Origin: JACCZX01 sp963786295
GTDB taxonomy: Bacteria; Pseudomonadota; Gammaproteobacteria; Burkholderiales; Burkholderiaceae_F
Direction of reading: 5' to 3'
Assembly: GCA_963786295.1 (NCBI GenBank)
Contig: CAWAYV010000027.1
Span: 124,001 to 188,000 of the forward strand
DNA: 64,000 nucleotides
Position numbers and translations under genes: made by a program. Positions 26,902 through 34,428 of the stretch are shown in pieces; position 1 is the first letter of the stretch; each line of letters starts with the position of its first letter. Under the pieces are notes generated by a model, which saw only the letters and a program-made list of their open reading frames with translations, did no database searches and was not told the DNA's origin.

Positions 26902-27393
26902 GTGAAGTGTCCGTTTTGCCAGTACGCCGACACGCAGGTGATCGATTCGCGCGCATCGGACGAGGGCGCGACGATTCGGCGTCGTCGCAAATGTCTGTCG
27001 TGCGAAAAGCGCTTTACGACCTACGAGCGGGTGGAGCTCGCGATGCCGACCATTATCAAGCGAGGCGGCGGGCGCGCGGACTACGACCGCGACAAGCTGC
27101 GTGCTTCGATGCTGTTGTCGATGCGAAAACGGCCGGTGCCGCGGGAGGCGGTCGATGAAGCGATCGCGCGTATAGAGGACAAGTTGCTGTCGTCGGCGCA
27201 GCGCGAATTGAAGAGCGAGAAAATTGGTGAGCTGGTAATGCGCGAGCTAAAGCGGCTCGACAAGGTGGCCTACATTCGCTTTGCCTCGGTGTATCGCAGC
27301 TTCGAGGACGTCGACGAGTTTGCCGAAGTCGTGCGTGAGATTCGGCCGGTGAGGCCGGCAAGAACGGCCGAAGCGACGTTAAAAAGGTATTGA
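26902..27393 (+). CDS. nrdR: Transcriptional repressor NrdR
   Basis: The 163-residue protein has the N-terminal zinc ribbon (CPFC then CLSC) and the ATP-cone domain with RRRRKCLSCEKRFTTYERVE, VDEAIARIEDKL and AYIRFASVYRSFEDVDEF. NrdR senses ATP and dATP and represses ribonucleotide reductase genes. It starts at GTG, with MKCPFCQ as the expected N-terminus. The glyA-nrdR-rib order is common in Burkholderiales. The upstream repeat leaves no room for a clear ribosome-binding site, so translation initiation may depend on the preceding structure. Confidence 0.95.
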   Translation: MKCPFCQYADTQVIDSRASDEGATIRRRRKCLSCEKRFTTYERVELAMPTIIKRGGGRADYDRDKLRASMLLSMRKRPVPREAVDEAIARIEDKLLSSAQRELKSEKIGELVMRELKRLDKVAYIRFASVYRSFEDVDEFAEVVREIRPVRPARTAEATLKRY

Positions 27394-27464
27394 AACCGGG
27401 TGCTCGGTCCCAAGATTGTGACCATCGGGCGCATGTGCGGCCCAACACCATCTTGGAGGACACG

Positions 27465-27919
27465 ATGTACCAACTTTCAACCCGACGCGGCGATTCGTTT
27501 AATTCGCTGGTCGACGACGCTATTTGCGGACTTTTTTCACCGCGCCAACGTACCTGCGGCACGCCATTCGAATGACGGCGGCCGTTTCGCGCGCACGCAT
27601 GGACGTGCTCGATAAAGGCGGCAACTACGAAGTCAAAGTCGACCTGCCCGGCATTCGCAAGGACGATATTCACGTAGGCATCGAAGGTGCGCGCGTCTCG
27701 ATCAACGCCGAGTCCAAAGACTCATCGGAGACGAAGAACGGCACGAACGGGGACAAGATCCTGTACAGCGAGCGCTATACGACCAGCTACGCGCGCAGCT
27801 TCGAACTGCCGGCCGAAGTGACCGAAGAAGGCGCCGACGCCCGCTTCGAAGACGGCGTGCTGACGCTGTCGCTGCCGAAGCGCGCACCGACGGTAAGCAA
27901 GCGTATCGCAGTCAAGTAA
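27465..27919 (+). CDS. Hsp20/alpha-crystallin family small heat-shock protein, two frame changes
   Basis: The alpha-crystallin core is clear: MDVLDKGGNYEVKVDLPGI, KDDIHVGIEGARVSINAES, SERYTTSYARSFELP and the GVLTLSLPK motif near the end. The N-terminus MYQLSTRRGDSFNSLVDDA, after TTGGAGG and ATG 27465, is in a different frame. Two +1 changes, near 27521 and 27535, restore SLVDDAFADFFTAPTYL. Small heat-shock proteins hold unfolding clients in ATP-independent fashion. It is inserted between nrdR and ribD, where the usual Burkholderiales order has no such gene. Repaired length is about 150 residues. Confidence 0.8.
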
Positions 27920-27933
27920 TAGCGATCTGAGTC

Positions 27934-27956
27934 GGGCCGCTGCAGAAGAGCGGCCC
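27934..27956 (+). terminator. Possible terminator hairpin after hsp20
   Basis: GGGCCGCT and AGCGGCCC form an eight-base perfect stem with a seven-base loop, 15 bases after the hsp20 stop. No T-run follows, so it may act as an mRNA 3-prime stabiliser rather than a true terminator. Confidence 0.4.
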
Positions 27957-27974
27957 TCTGAGTGACGATGCAGA

Positions 27975-28014
27975 GTGCAAACGCAGCGGCTTAGCCGCTG
28001 CGTACACTTTGCAC
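27975..28014 (+). promoter_or_regulatory. ribD: Hairpin abutting the ribD start codon
   Basis: A nine-base perfect stem CGCAGCGGC/GCCGCTGCG with a TTA loop is extended by GTGCAAA (27975-27981) pairing with TTTGCAC (28008-28014). It ends two bases before the ribD ATG and leaves no Shine-Dalgarno sequence. It may control ribD translation. It does not resemble an FMN riboswitch. Confidence 0.5.
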
Positions 28015-28016
28015 GA

Positions 28017-29114
28017 ATGTATTCCGAGTCCGACCGCGAATTCATGCTGCGCGCGCTGACGCTCGCGCAGCGCGCGGCATTTCACGCAACGCCCAATCCG
28101 CGTGTCGGTTGCGTCATCGTGCGCGATGGCCGGGTACTGGGCGAAGGCTTCACGCAACCGCCGGGCTCAAATCACGCCGAAGTCGAAGCCATTTTGGACT
28201 CGCGACGCAATGGTCACGACGTGCGCGGCTCGACGGTATACGTATCGCTCGAGCCGTGCAGCCATTTTGGCAAGACTCCGCCATGCTCCACGGCGTTATC
28301 CGAAGCCAAGGTGGCGAGAGTCATTGCGGCGGTCGAGGATCCGAACCCGTTGGTGTCGGGCCGCGGTCTGGAGATGTTGCGCAATGGCGGTGTCGATGTG
28401 CGCTGCGGCCTGCTGGAGCAGGAAGCCGCCGAAGTGAACTCCGGATTTTTCTCGCGCATGACGCGCGGGCGGCCGTGGGTGCGATTGAAGATCGCGGCGA
28501 GCCTAGACGGCAAAACTGCTCTTTCCAACGGAGAGTCGCAATGGATCACGTCCGAGGAGGCGCGTCGCGATGGGCACGTCTGGCGCGCACGAGCGTGTGC
28601 GGTGTTGACTGGTATCGGCACGGTTCAAGCCGACAACCCGCAACTTAACGTGCGACTTGTGCAAACTTCACGACAGCCGTTGCGTGTACTGGTCGATAGC
28701 CGACTCGACGTCGACCCGGCCGCGCACATCTTTGACGGCGAAGGTCAGGTATTGGTCGCGTGCGCAGTAAAGAAGCCGGCAGCAGAGGCAGCGCTGGCCC
28801 AGCGCGGCGCGGAGGTACTGCATCTGCCCGGTGATCGCAGCAAAGTTGACCTGAAAGCATTAATGCAGGCGCTTGCCGCGCGCAGCATCAACGAAGTGCA
28901 TGTTGAGGCCGGGTTCAAGCTCAATGGATCTATCGTGCGAGCGGGGCTGGCAGACGAACTGCTCGTTTATTTGGCGCCGAGCTTGCTCGGTGAAGCGCAG
29001 GGCATGCTGAATCTTCCTGCGTTGTCGGATCTCGCGCACGCGCAGCGCTTGAAGTTTCGCGAGCTGGCGCAGGTTGGCGACGATGTTCGTATCGTCGCGA
29101 GGCTGATTCACTGA
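28017..29114 (+). CDS. ribD: Bifunctional riboflavin biosynthesis deaminase/reductase RibD
   Basis: The 365-residue protein carries out steps two and three of riboflavin synthesis. The N-terminal deaminase domain has the zinc ligands HAEVEAI and PCSHFGKTPPC near residues 48 and 78. The C-terminal reductase domain begins near 145 (RPWVRLKIAASLDGKTAL) and contains WITSEEARRDGHVWRA and EAGFKLNGSIVRAGLADELL. The ATG at 28017 follows a stable hairpin; an internal ATG at 28044 is a possible alternative. The stop overlaps ribE in TGATG. First gene of the riboflavin set here. Confidence 0.93.
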   Translation: MYSESDREFMLRALTLAQRAAFHATPNPRVGCVIVRDGRVLGEGFTQPPGSNHAEVEAILDSRRNGHDVRGSTVYVSLEPCSHFGKTPPCSTALSEAKVARVIAAVEDPNPLVSGRGLEMLRNGGVDVRCGLLEQEAAEVNSGFFSRMTRGRPWVRLKIAASLDGKTALSNGESQWITSEEARRDGHVWRARACAVLTGIGTVQADNPQLNVRLVQTSRQPLRVLVDSRLDVDPAAHIFDGEGQVLVACAVKKPAAEAALAQRGAEVLHLPGDRSKVDLKALMQALAARSINEVHVEAGFKLNGSIVRAGLADELLVYLAPSLLGEAQGMLNLPALSDLAHAQRLKFRELAQVGDDVRIVARLIH

Positions 29115-29732
29115 TGTTTAGCGGGATTGTTCAGCGGCGTTGGCCGCATCGTCGACGTCGAGCGGCCCTCCGTCGAAGGGGGTGCTCGACTGACGATCGA
29201 CGCGCGCGATGTGCCCGAGTTCAAGGTTGACGTCGGTGACAGTGTCGCCGTCGCTGGCGCCTGCATGACAGCTGTGCACGTCGATGGCTCGACGTTCACT
29301 GTGGATACTTCAAGGGAGAGCTTGGCGCGGACCTCTGGGCTCGATGCGCCTGGCGAAGTCAATATCGAAACGTCGATGCGGCTCGGCGACGCGCTGGGCG
29401 GGCACCTTCTAGCCGGCCATGTCGATGATGTCGGTGAGGTCGTGACCATGGCGCAAGTGCACGAGTCGTGGGAGTTGGTCGTGCGGGTGCCCACTGAGCT
29501 GTCGAAATACCTTGCCCCCAAGGGCTCGGTCGCGATCGATGGCGTAAGCCTGACCGTCAATCGGGTGGTCGATACGCCGCGTGGCTGCGAGTTCTCGGTC
29601 AACGTCATTCCACACACGTATCGAGTCACGACATTGCGTTCGTTGCGCGGCGGTGATCGCGTCAATATCGAAGTCGATCTGATCGCGCGCTATGTCGAGC
29701 GGATGCTGTCGCTTCGGCACGGAAACGCATAA
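29114..29732 (+). CDS. ribE: Riboflavin synthase alpha subunit, frame broken once
   Basis: Riboflavin synthase dismutates two 6,7-dimethyl-8-ribityllumazine molecules. The expected N-terminus MFSGIVQGVGRI is split: the ATG at 29114 reads MFSGIVQ, then one extra base near 29134 moves the frame to GVGRIVDVERP. The remainder is complete with both lumazine-binding repeats, for example VAVAGACMTAVHVDGSTFTV and the second copy GSVAIDGVSLTVNRV, and LGGHLLAGHVDDVGEV between them. About 205 residues when repaired. Riboflavin genes are otherwise intact, so a sequencing insertion is likely. The TGATG overlap couples it to ribD. Confidence 0.88.
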
Positions 29733-29775
29733 ACTCCGCAGCCGATCAGCGAACAGAAAACAAGCACGGGCCATC

Positions 29776-30912
29776 ATGCTTTCAGCCGTTCCCAACCCTG
29801 CCAAACCGCCGGGCCGCCTTGCGACCACCACCGAGCTGATCGAGGATATGCGCCGCGGTCACATCGTTGTCCTGGTTGACGACGAGGATCGCGAGAACGA
29901 GGGCGATCTGATTTTTGCGGCGGACTTTGTCACGCCGGAGAAGATCAACTTCCTCGCGAAGAACGGGCGCGGCCTGATCTGCATGCCGATCACTGCGGAG
30001 CACGCGGCGCAACTGCAATTGGCACCGATGACGACCAATAACCGCACGGTGCACGGGACCAACTTCACCGTCGCGATCGAGGCCGCCGATGGCATCAGCA
30101 CGGGCATTTCGGCGGCGGATCGTGCACACACGATTCGAGTGGCGACGCGGCCGCATGCCAAGCCATCGGACCTGGTGCAGCCCGGCCACGTGTTTCCATT
30201 GGTTGCCGCGCCCGGTGGCGTGCTGATGCGAGCGGGTCACACCGAAGCATGCTGCGATCTGGCGCGATTGGCCGGTTTGAATCCGGCGGCGGTGTTGTGC
30301 GAGGTGATGAACGACGATGGCACGATGGCGCGTTTGCCGGACTTGCTGCCGTTTGCGGCCGCGCATGGTTTGCGTATCGGCACGATTGCCGATTTGATTC
30401 GCTACCGCGCTGCCAACGAGTCGCTGGTTGAACGCATCTGTACGCGGCGCGTGATGACGCCTGCCGGCGAATTCGAGCTGATTGCGTACCGCGATCAACC
30501 GAGCGGCGCCGCTCATCTGGCGCTGCTGCATGGCACGCTCACGCCAGAGCACGAAGCGCTGGTGCGTGTTCACGAGCCATTATCGGTGCTCGATGTGCTC
30601 GACATTCAGGCATCGACGCACGCATGGCCGCTGCTGAAGGCGCTCGAGCGGATCGCGCGCAGCGACGGTGGAGTGTTGGTCATGCTGAACTGCGGCGAAG
30701 CGTCCGAGGATTTGTTCGCGCGGCTCGATGCAATAACGAGTGGTACCGCGGAAGTCGCGCGCTCAACCACTGTGGATTTGCGCACCTACGGTGTCGGGGC
30801 GCAGATCCTGCGCGATCTCGGCGTGCGCCGGATGAAGCTGCTTGCCAAGCCGCGCAAGATGCCCTCGATGGCGGGTTTTGGGCTGCAGGTCACCGGCTAT
30901 CTTGAAGAGTAA
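29776..30912 (+). CDS. ribBA: 3,4-dihydroxy-2-butanone 4-phosphate synthase with degenerate GTP cyclohydrolase II-like domain
   Basis: The 378-residue protein has a complete RibB domain (residues about 15-210): VVLVDDEDRENEGDLIFAAD, TVHGTNFTV and MRAGHTEACCDLARLAG, which turns ribulose 5-phosphate into dihydroxybutanone phosphate. The C-terminal part (about 215-370) has the fold pattern of RibA but lacks the zinc-binding cysteine cluster and the RCDC-like motif, so GTP cyclohydrolase II activity is not expected. Such RibB-RibX proteins are common in betaproteobacteria, with a separate ribA elsewhere. Lies between ribE and ribH. Confidence 0.9.
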   Translation: MLSAVPNPAKPPGRLATTTELIEDMRRGHIVVLVDDEDRENEGDLIFAADFVTPEKINFLAKNGRGLICMPITAEHAAQLQLAPMTTNNRTVHGTNFTVAIEAADGISTGISAADRAHTIRVATRPHAKPSDLVQPGHVFPLVAAPGGVLMRAGHTEACCDLARLAGLNPAAVLCEVMNDDGTMARLPDLLPFAAAHGLRIGTIADLIRYRAANESLVERICTRRVMTPAGEFELIAYRDQPSGAAHLALLHGTLTPEHEALVRVHEPLSVLDVLDIQASTHAWPLLKALERIARSDGGVLVMLNCGEASEDLFARLDAITSGTAEVARSTTVDLRTYGVGAQILRDLGVRRMKLLAKPRKMPSMAGFGLQVTGYLEE

Positions 30913-30939
30913 CTGCGGGAAGACTAAGCGACGTCGCGC

Positions 30940-31431
30940 ATGGCCAAGGACTTTATTGCCCCTGATTTTGACGGTGACGATCTGCGGATCGGGCTGGTGC
31001 AATCGCGCTTCAACGAGTGGGCCGGCCGTGCGCTTGCCGAGTCGTGCATGAACGAGTTGATCACGCTGGGCGTCGACGAGGACGACATCACGCACTTGAC
31101 AGTGCCCGGATCGTTGGAAATTCCGTTAGCGCTCGCGAAGCTCGCAGCGACCGATGATTTTGATGCGCTGATCGCGCTCGGTTGCGTGATTCGCGGCGAC
31201 ACCTATCACTTCGAAGTGGTCGCCAATGAGTCGGCGCGCGGACTCGCAAGAGTTTCGCTCGAATATGGCGTTCCGATTGCTAACGCCATTTTGACGACCG
31301 ATACCGACGAGCAGGCGCGCGCACGGGTCGCGGAAAAAGGCCGTGACGCAGCACGCACAGCCGTCGAAATGGCCAATTTGCTGTGGGCGCTTGATGAAAA
31401 CGGCGCATCCGCTGCCACCAGCGAAGAGTGA
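30940..31431 (+). CDS. ribH: 6,7-dimethyl-8-ribityllumazine synthase
   Basis: The 163-residue enzyme condenses the pyrimidine and the four-carbon unit to lumazine, the substrate of ribE. Visible motifs are RIGLVQSRFNEWAG at the N-terminus, LTVPGSLEIPLALAKL near residue 52, ALGCVIRGDTYHFEVVANE near 80 containing the catalytic histidine, and the C-terminal GRDAARTAVEMANLLW helix. The acidic tail overlaps the start of nusB by 38 bases. Confidence 0.95.
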   Translation: MAKDFIAPDFDGDDLRIGLVQSRFNEWAGRALAESCMNELITLGVDEDDITHLTVPGSLEIPLALAKLAATDDFDALIALGCVIRGDTYHFEVVANESARGLARVSLEYGVPIANAILTTDTDEQARARVAEKGRDAARTAVEMANLLWALDENGASAATSEE

Positions 31432-31921
31432 GACCAATTTGCAGCCGCCAAGCCCGCCCGTGGGCGCAGCTCGAGGAGCTAAGGGCAGCAGCCGCAGCGC
31501 ACGTCGCCGCGCCAGAGAGCTTGCGCTACAGGGGTTGTATCAGTGGCTGATCGCGGGCCGCGACGCTGCAACGATTGAAGCGCAGCCGCTCGACGATGGC
31601 GAAGCTCAAGCGGGAGCCGACGCCGCGCACTACCGGGAACTCCTCAACGGTGCAATCGATCACGCCGAAGCCTTGCGCGCGCGATTCGCTCCGCACCTGG
31701 ATCGACCTGTCGACGTTCTGTCTCCGGTCGAGCATGCGGTTCTGCTAATAGCGACCTACGAACTGCAGTACCGGCTCGAGATTCCCTACCGCGTGGTGAT
31801 CAACGAAGCAGTTGAGCTCGCCAAGAGTTTCGGCGGCACCGACGGGTTTAGATACGTCAATGGAGTGCTCGACAAGGTCGCGGCAGGATTGCGCGAAACC
31901 GAGGTTGCCGCGCGAGGTTGA
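31394..31921 (+). CDS. nusB: Transcription antitermination factor NusB
   Basis: This 175-residue protein is NusB, which with NusE binds boxA of rRNA transcripts. The conserved helices are SARRRARELALQGLYQWLI near residue 38, SPVEHAVLLIATYEL near 118 and VVINEAVELAKSFGGTDG with FVNGVLDK replaced by RYVNGVLDKVA. The ATG at 31394 is inside ribH; a long Pro-Gly-Arg-rich N-terminal extension (about 35 residues) precedes the fold. The ribH-nusB-thiL order is standard. Confidence 0.93.
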   Translation: MKTAHPLPPAKSETNLQPPSPPVGAARGAKGSSRSARRRARELALQGLYQWLIAGRDAATIEAQPLDDGEAQAGADAAHYRELLNGAIDHAEALRARFAPHLDRPVDVLSPVEHAVLLIATYELQYRLEIPYRVVINEAVELAKSFGGTDGFRYVNGVLDKVAAGLRETEVAARG

Positions 31922-31922
31922 T

Positions 31923-32921
31923 CTGACAGCTCGCGCACACGGTTCCGATGTTTCGATCGGCGAATTTCAGTTGATCGAACGATTTTTCAGACGTTCCGCT
32001 CCGGAGGGCCCATACGTTGCGTTGGGTGGCGGTGACGATTGCGCCCTGCTCGCCGGCGCCGCCGGTCAGCACTGGGCGGTGTCGACGGATACTTTGATCG
32101 AAGGCGTTCATTTCTTTCCGAACGTCGATCCGGCTGCGCTCGGCCACAAATCACTCGCCGTCGGTCTTTCGGATCTTGCAGCGTGCGGGGCGACACCGCG
32201 CTGCTTCTTTCTGGCGATTGCACTGCCTCGTGTCGATGAAACATGGCTCGCGGGTTTTAGCCGCGGGCTGTATGCGCTGGCCGATGCGCATCAGTGCGTT
32301 CTGGCCGGCGGCGACACCACGCGCTCGCCAAATGCCGTCGTGATCACGATTACCGTAATGGGTAGCGTGCCCATCGGTAGCGCTCTATTGCGATCCGGCG
32401 CACGCGTTGGCGATGACATCTGGGTGTCGGGCGAGCTCGGTGATGCTGCTTTGGGCTTGGCGTTTCGCAGCGGCGAAATCGAGCTACCACCGTCGGACGC
32501 GGAGCAAGTGGTTTCCCGACTCGAGCGGCCGACTCCGCGCGTGCGGCTCGGAGAACGGCTCGTCGGCATCGCCAGCAGCGCGATCGATGTTTCCGATGGG
32601 TTGGCCGGGGACATGCGCCACATCTTGCGTGCCTCCGCCGTCGGCGCCGTGATCGAATGGGCATGCGTGCCGCGATCGCCGGTGTTGCAGCGGCAGCCGA
32701 TGTTGATACAGCAACGCTGCGCGCTCACTGGCGGCGACGATTATGAGATCTTGTTCACGGCGGCAGCGAGCCGTCGAGCGGAAATCATCGGGGTGGCAGC
32801 GGAAACGGTGTCCGTCACCCGCATCGGTGCCATAACGGCGACCGCTGATCTTGCGGTGCTAGACGAGATCGGAGCACCGGTAGAGACTGCCACGGGTGCT
32901 TACGATCATTTTGGACGATGA
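31923..32921 (+). CDS. thiL: Thiamine-monophosphate kinase
   Basis: The enzyme phosphorylates thiamine monophosphate to the diphosphate. Motifs: GEFQLIERFF at the N-terminus, VALGGGDDCALLAG near 40, AVSTDTLIEGVHFFP near 60, VGLSDLAACGATPR near 85, LAGGDTTRSPN near 125 and SSAIDVSDGLAGDMRH near 225. The frame has no ATG or GTG near the expected N-terminus; the conserved start lies close to 31955, and the frame is open through the end of nusB. I place the left end at 31923, right after the nusB stop, as a convention. The stop overlaps a 28-codon frame. Confidence 0.88.
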   Translation: MTARAHGSDVSIGEFQLIERFFRRSAPEGPYVALGGGDDCALLAGAAGQHWAVSTDTLIEGVHFFPNVDPAALGHKSLAVGLSDLAACGATPRCFFLAIALPRVDETWLAGFSRGLYALADAHQCVLAGGDTTRSPNAVVITITVMGSVPIGSALLRSGARVGDDIWVSGELGDAALGLAFRSGEIELPPSDAEQVVSRLERPTPRVRLGERLVGIASSAIDVSDGLAGDMRHILRASAVGAVIEWACVPRSPVLQRQPMLIQQRCALTGGDDYEILFTAAASRRAEIIGVAAETVSVTRIGAITATADLAVLDEIGAPVETATGAYDHFGR

Positions 32922-33004
32922 AGCCTCCGACCGCGTACGTGTCTGTTGACTCGAGAGTATCGCGCCGTGGCGTGCCGGTAGCACCGCGGCCGGTCTTCGG
33001 ATGA
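32918..33004 (+). CDS. 28-codon open frame bridging thiL and pncC
   Basis: An ATG overlaps the thiL stop (ATGA) and the frame ends with a TGA overlapping the pncC start (ATGA). The 28-residue product starts MKPPTAYVSVDSR and ends VPVAPRPVFG. In many betaproteobacteria the gene between thiL and the pncC homologue is pgpA, whose N-terminus is also a short basic start followed by a Pro-rich APGTFG-like motif. A remnant of pgpA or a linker peptide that keeps translational coupling are both possible. No similarity search was possible. Confidence 0.4.
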   Translation: MKPPTAYVSVDSRVSRRGVPVAPRPVFG

Positions 33005-33522
33005 ACGACGTCGCGCAAGCGATCGAGCGTCTGGCGCACCGGCTCGGCTCCGCGCTGCGTGCGCAGCATTTGACGTTGGCTACAGCGGAGTCGTGTACGG
33101 CCGGCGGCGTCGCTTACGCCATCACCATCGTGCCCGGTTCTAGCGCGTGGTACGACCGCGGCTTCATCACCTACTCGAACGAAGCGAAGATGCAGATGTT
33201 GGGTGTTTCGTCTGCCTATTTGCGCGACTTCGGCGCGGTCAGCGAGCCCGTGGCGCGCGCGATGGCGCTCGGAGCGTTGTCACACGGCGTGCACGTGTCG
33301 CTGGCGGTGACCGGAATTGCAGGTCCTGATGGCGGATCCGTCGGCAAGCCGGTGGGCACCGTGTGTTTCGCGTGGGCGATTCGCCGCGATCCGTCGAGCG
33401 CGCCGTGGGTGAAGACCAGAACCGAGCAGATAATGGGCGACCGCAACGCCGTGCGCACACGAAGCATCATCGTTGCACTCGAAACGCTGATTGGGTTGCT
33501 CGAGCAGCGAGAGGACATCTGA
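33001..33522 (+). CDS. pncC: Nicotinamide-nucleotide amidohydrolase (CinA C-terminal family)
   Basis: The 173-residue stand-alone CinA C-terminal domain deamidates nicotinamide mononucleotide to nicotinate mononucleotide in NAD recycling. The family signature LATAESCTAGGVAYAITIVP with the catalytic serine is near residue 28, followed by WYDRGFITYSNEAKMQMLGV, the GAVSEPVARAMALGAL helix and SLAVTGIAGPDGG near 100. Length and motifs are complete. It is coupled to the preceding small frame by ATGA and to the hydrolase that follows. Confidence 0.93.
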   Translation: MNDVAQAIERLAHRLGSALRAQHLTLATAESCTAGGVAYAITIVPGSSAWYDRGFITYSNEAKMQMLGVSSAYLRDFGAVSEPVARAMALGALSHGVHVSLAVTGIAGPDGGSVGKPVGTVCFAWAIRRDPSSAPWVKTRTEQIMGDRNAVRTRSIIVALETLIGLLEQREDI

Positions 33523-34412
33523 GCGCAGGACTGTTCGGGGGATTTGCGCCGCAAAAACGCCGCGCCAACGGCATCGATATTCACGTGCGACACGGCGGCA
33601 ACGGCCCGCCGCTGTTGCTATTGCATGGCTTTCCGCAGACGCATGTGATCTGGCACAAAGTAGCGCCGCAGTTGGCCGAGCGCTATACGCTGGTGATGCC
33701 CGATCTGCGCGGCTACGGAGACTCCGACAAACCGCCGAGCCAAACGGATCACGCGCCATATTCGAAACGCACGATGGCGCTCGATGCGGTAGAACTGATG
33801 CGTTCGTTCGGATTCAAGCGTTTTTTTGTCTGCGGCCACGATCGCGGCGGCCGGGTCGCTCATCGGCTTGCGCTCGATCATCCGCAATGTGTCGCGCGCC
33901 TGATGGTGCTCGACATTTCACCAACGCTTGCGATGTACGAGCGCACGACGATGGATTTTGCGACGCTGTATTACCACTGGTTTTTTCTGACTCAACCCGA
34001 GCCGCTGCCCGAAACGTTGATCGGGGCCAACCCTGGCTTTTATCTGCGCAACAAGCTCGCTGGCTGGGGTTCGAGCGGCACGGCGCTGTTCGATCCGCGC
34101 GCGCTGGCCGAATACGAGCGTTGCTTTACGCCTGCGGCGATCCACGCGATGTGCGAAGACTATCGCGCCGCGGCGTCGATCGATCTCGAGCACGACCGAG
34201 CTGATGTGCGGGCGGACAAGCGCGTCGAGTGCCCGCTTCACGTCTTGTGGGGTGAGCGCGGCGTCGTCAACAAGCTTTTCACTCCGATCGAAGACTGGCA
34301 GAGTCGGTCGCGACACGCAGTATCCGGTCGCACGACGCCGACGGGTCATTACATTCCTGAAGAGGCGTCTGATTTGCTGAGCGCGCAGGTGCAAGCGTTC
34401 TTTGCGGATTGA
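33519..34412 (+). CDS. Alpha/beta hydrolase of the haloacetate (fluoroacetate) dehalogenase family
   Basis: The protein matches haloacetate dehalogenases along its length. Active-site parts are all visible: oxyanion motif LLHGFPQTHVIWH, nucleophile in CGHDRGGRVAHR with the two arginines that hold the carboxylate, the halide-pocket pair in YYHWFFLTQPEP, the tyrosine in MCEDYRAAASIDLEHD and the histidine in TPTGHYIPEEAS. It may cleave C-F or C-Cl bonds of haloacetates, but related enzymes act on other esters or epoxides. No ATG or GTG is in frame near the expected N-terminus; 33519 is a CTG overlapping the pncC stop. Confidence 0.83.
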   Translation: MSAGLFGGFAPQKRRANGIDIHVRHGGNGPPLLLLHGFPQTHVIWHKVAPQLAERYTLVMPDLRGYGDSDKPPSQTDHAPYSKRTMALDAVELMRSFGFKRFFVCGHDRGGRVAHRLALDHPQCVARLMVLDISPTLAMYERTTMDFATLYYHWFFLTQPEPLPETLIGANPGFYLRNKLAGWGSSGTALFDPRALAEYERCFTPAAIHAMCEDYRAAASIDLEHDRADVRADKRVECPLHVLWGERGVVNKLFTPIEDWQSRSRHAVSGRTTPTGHYIPEEASDLLSAQVQAFFAD

Positions 34413-34428
34413 TTTTGTAGACTTGCTG

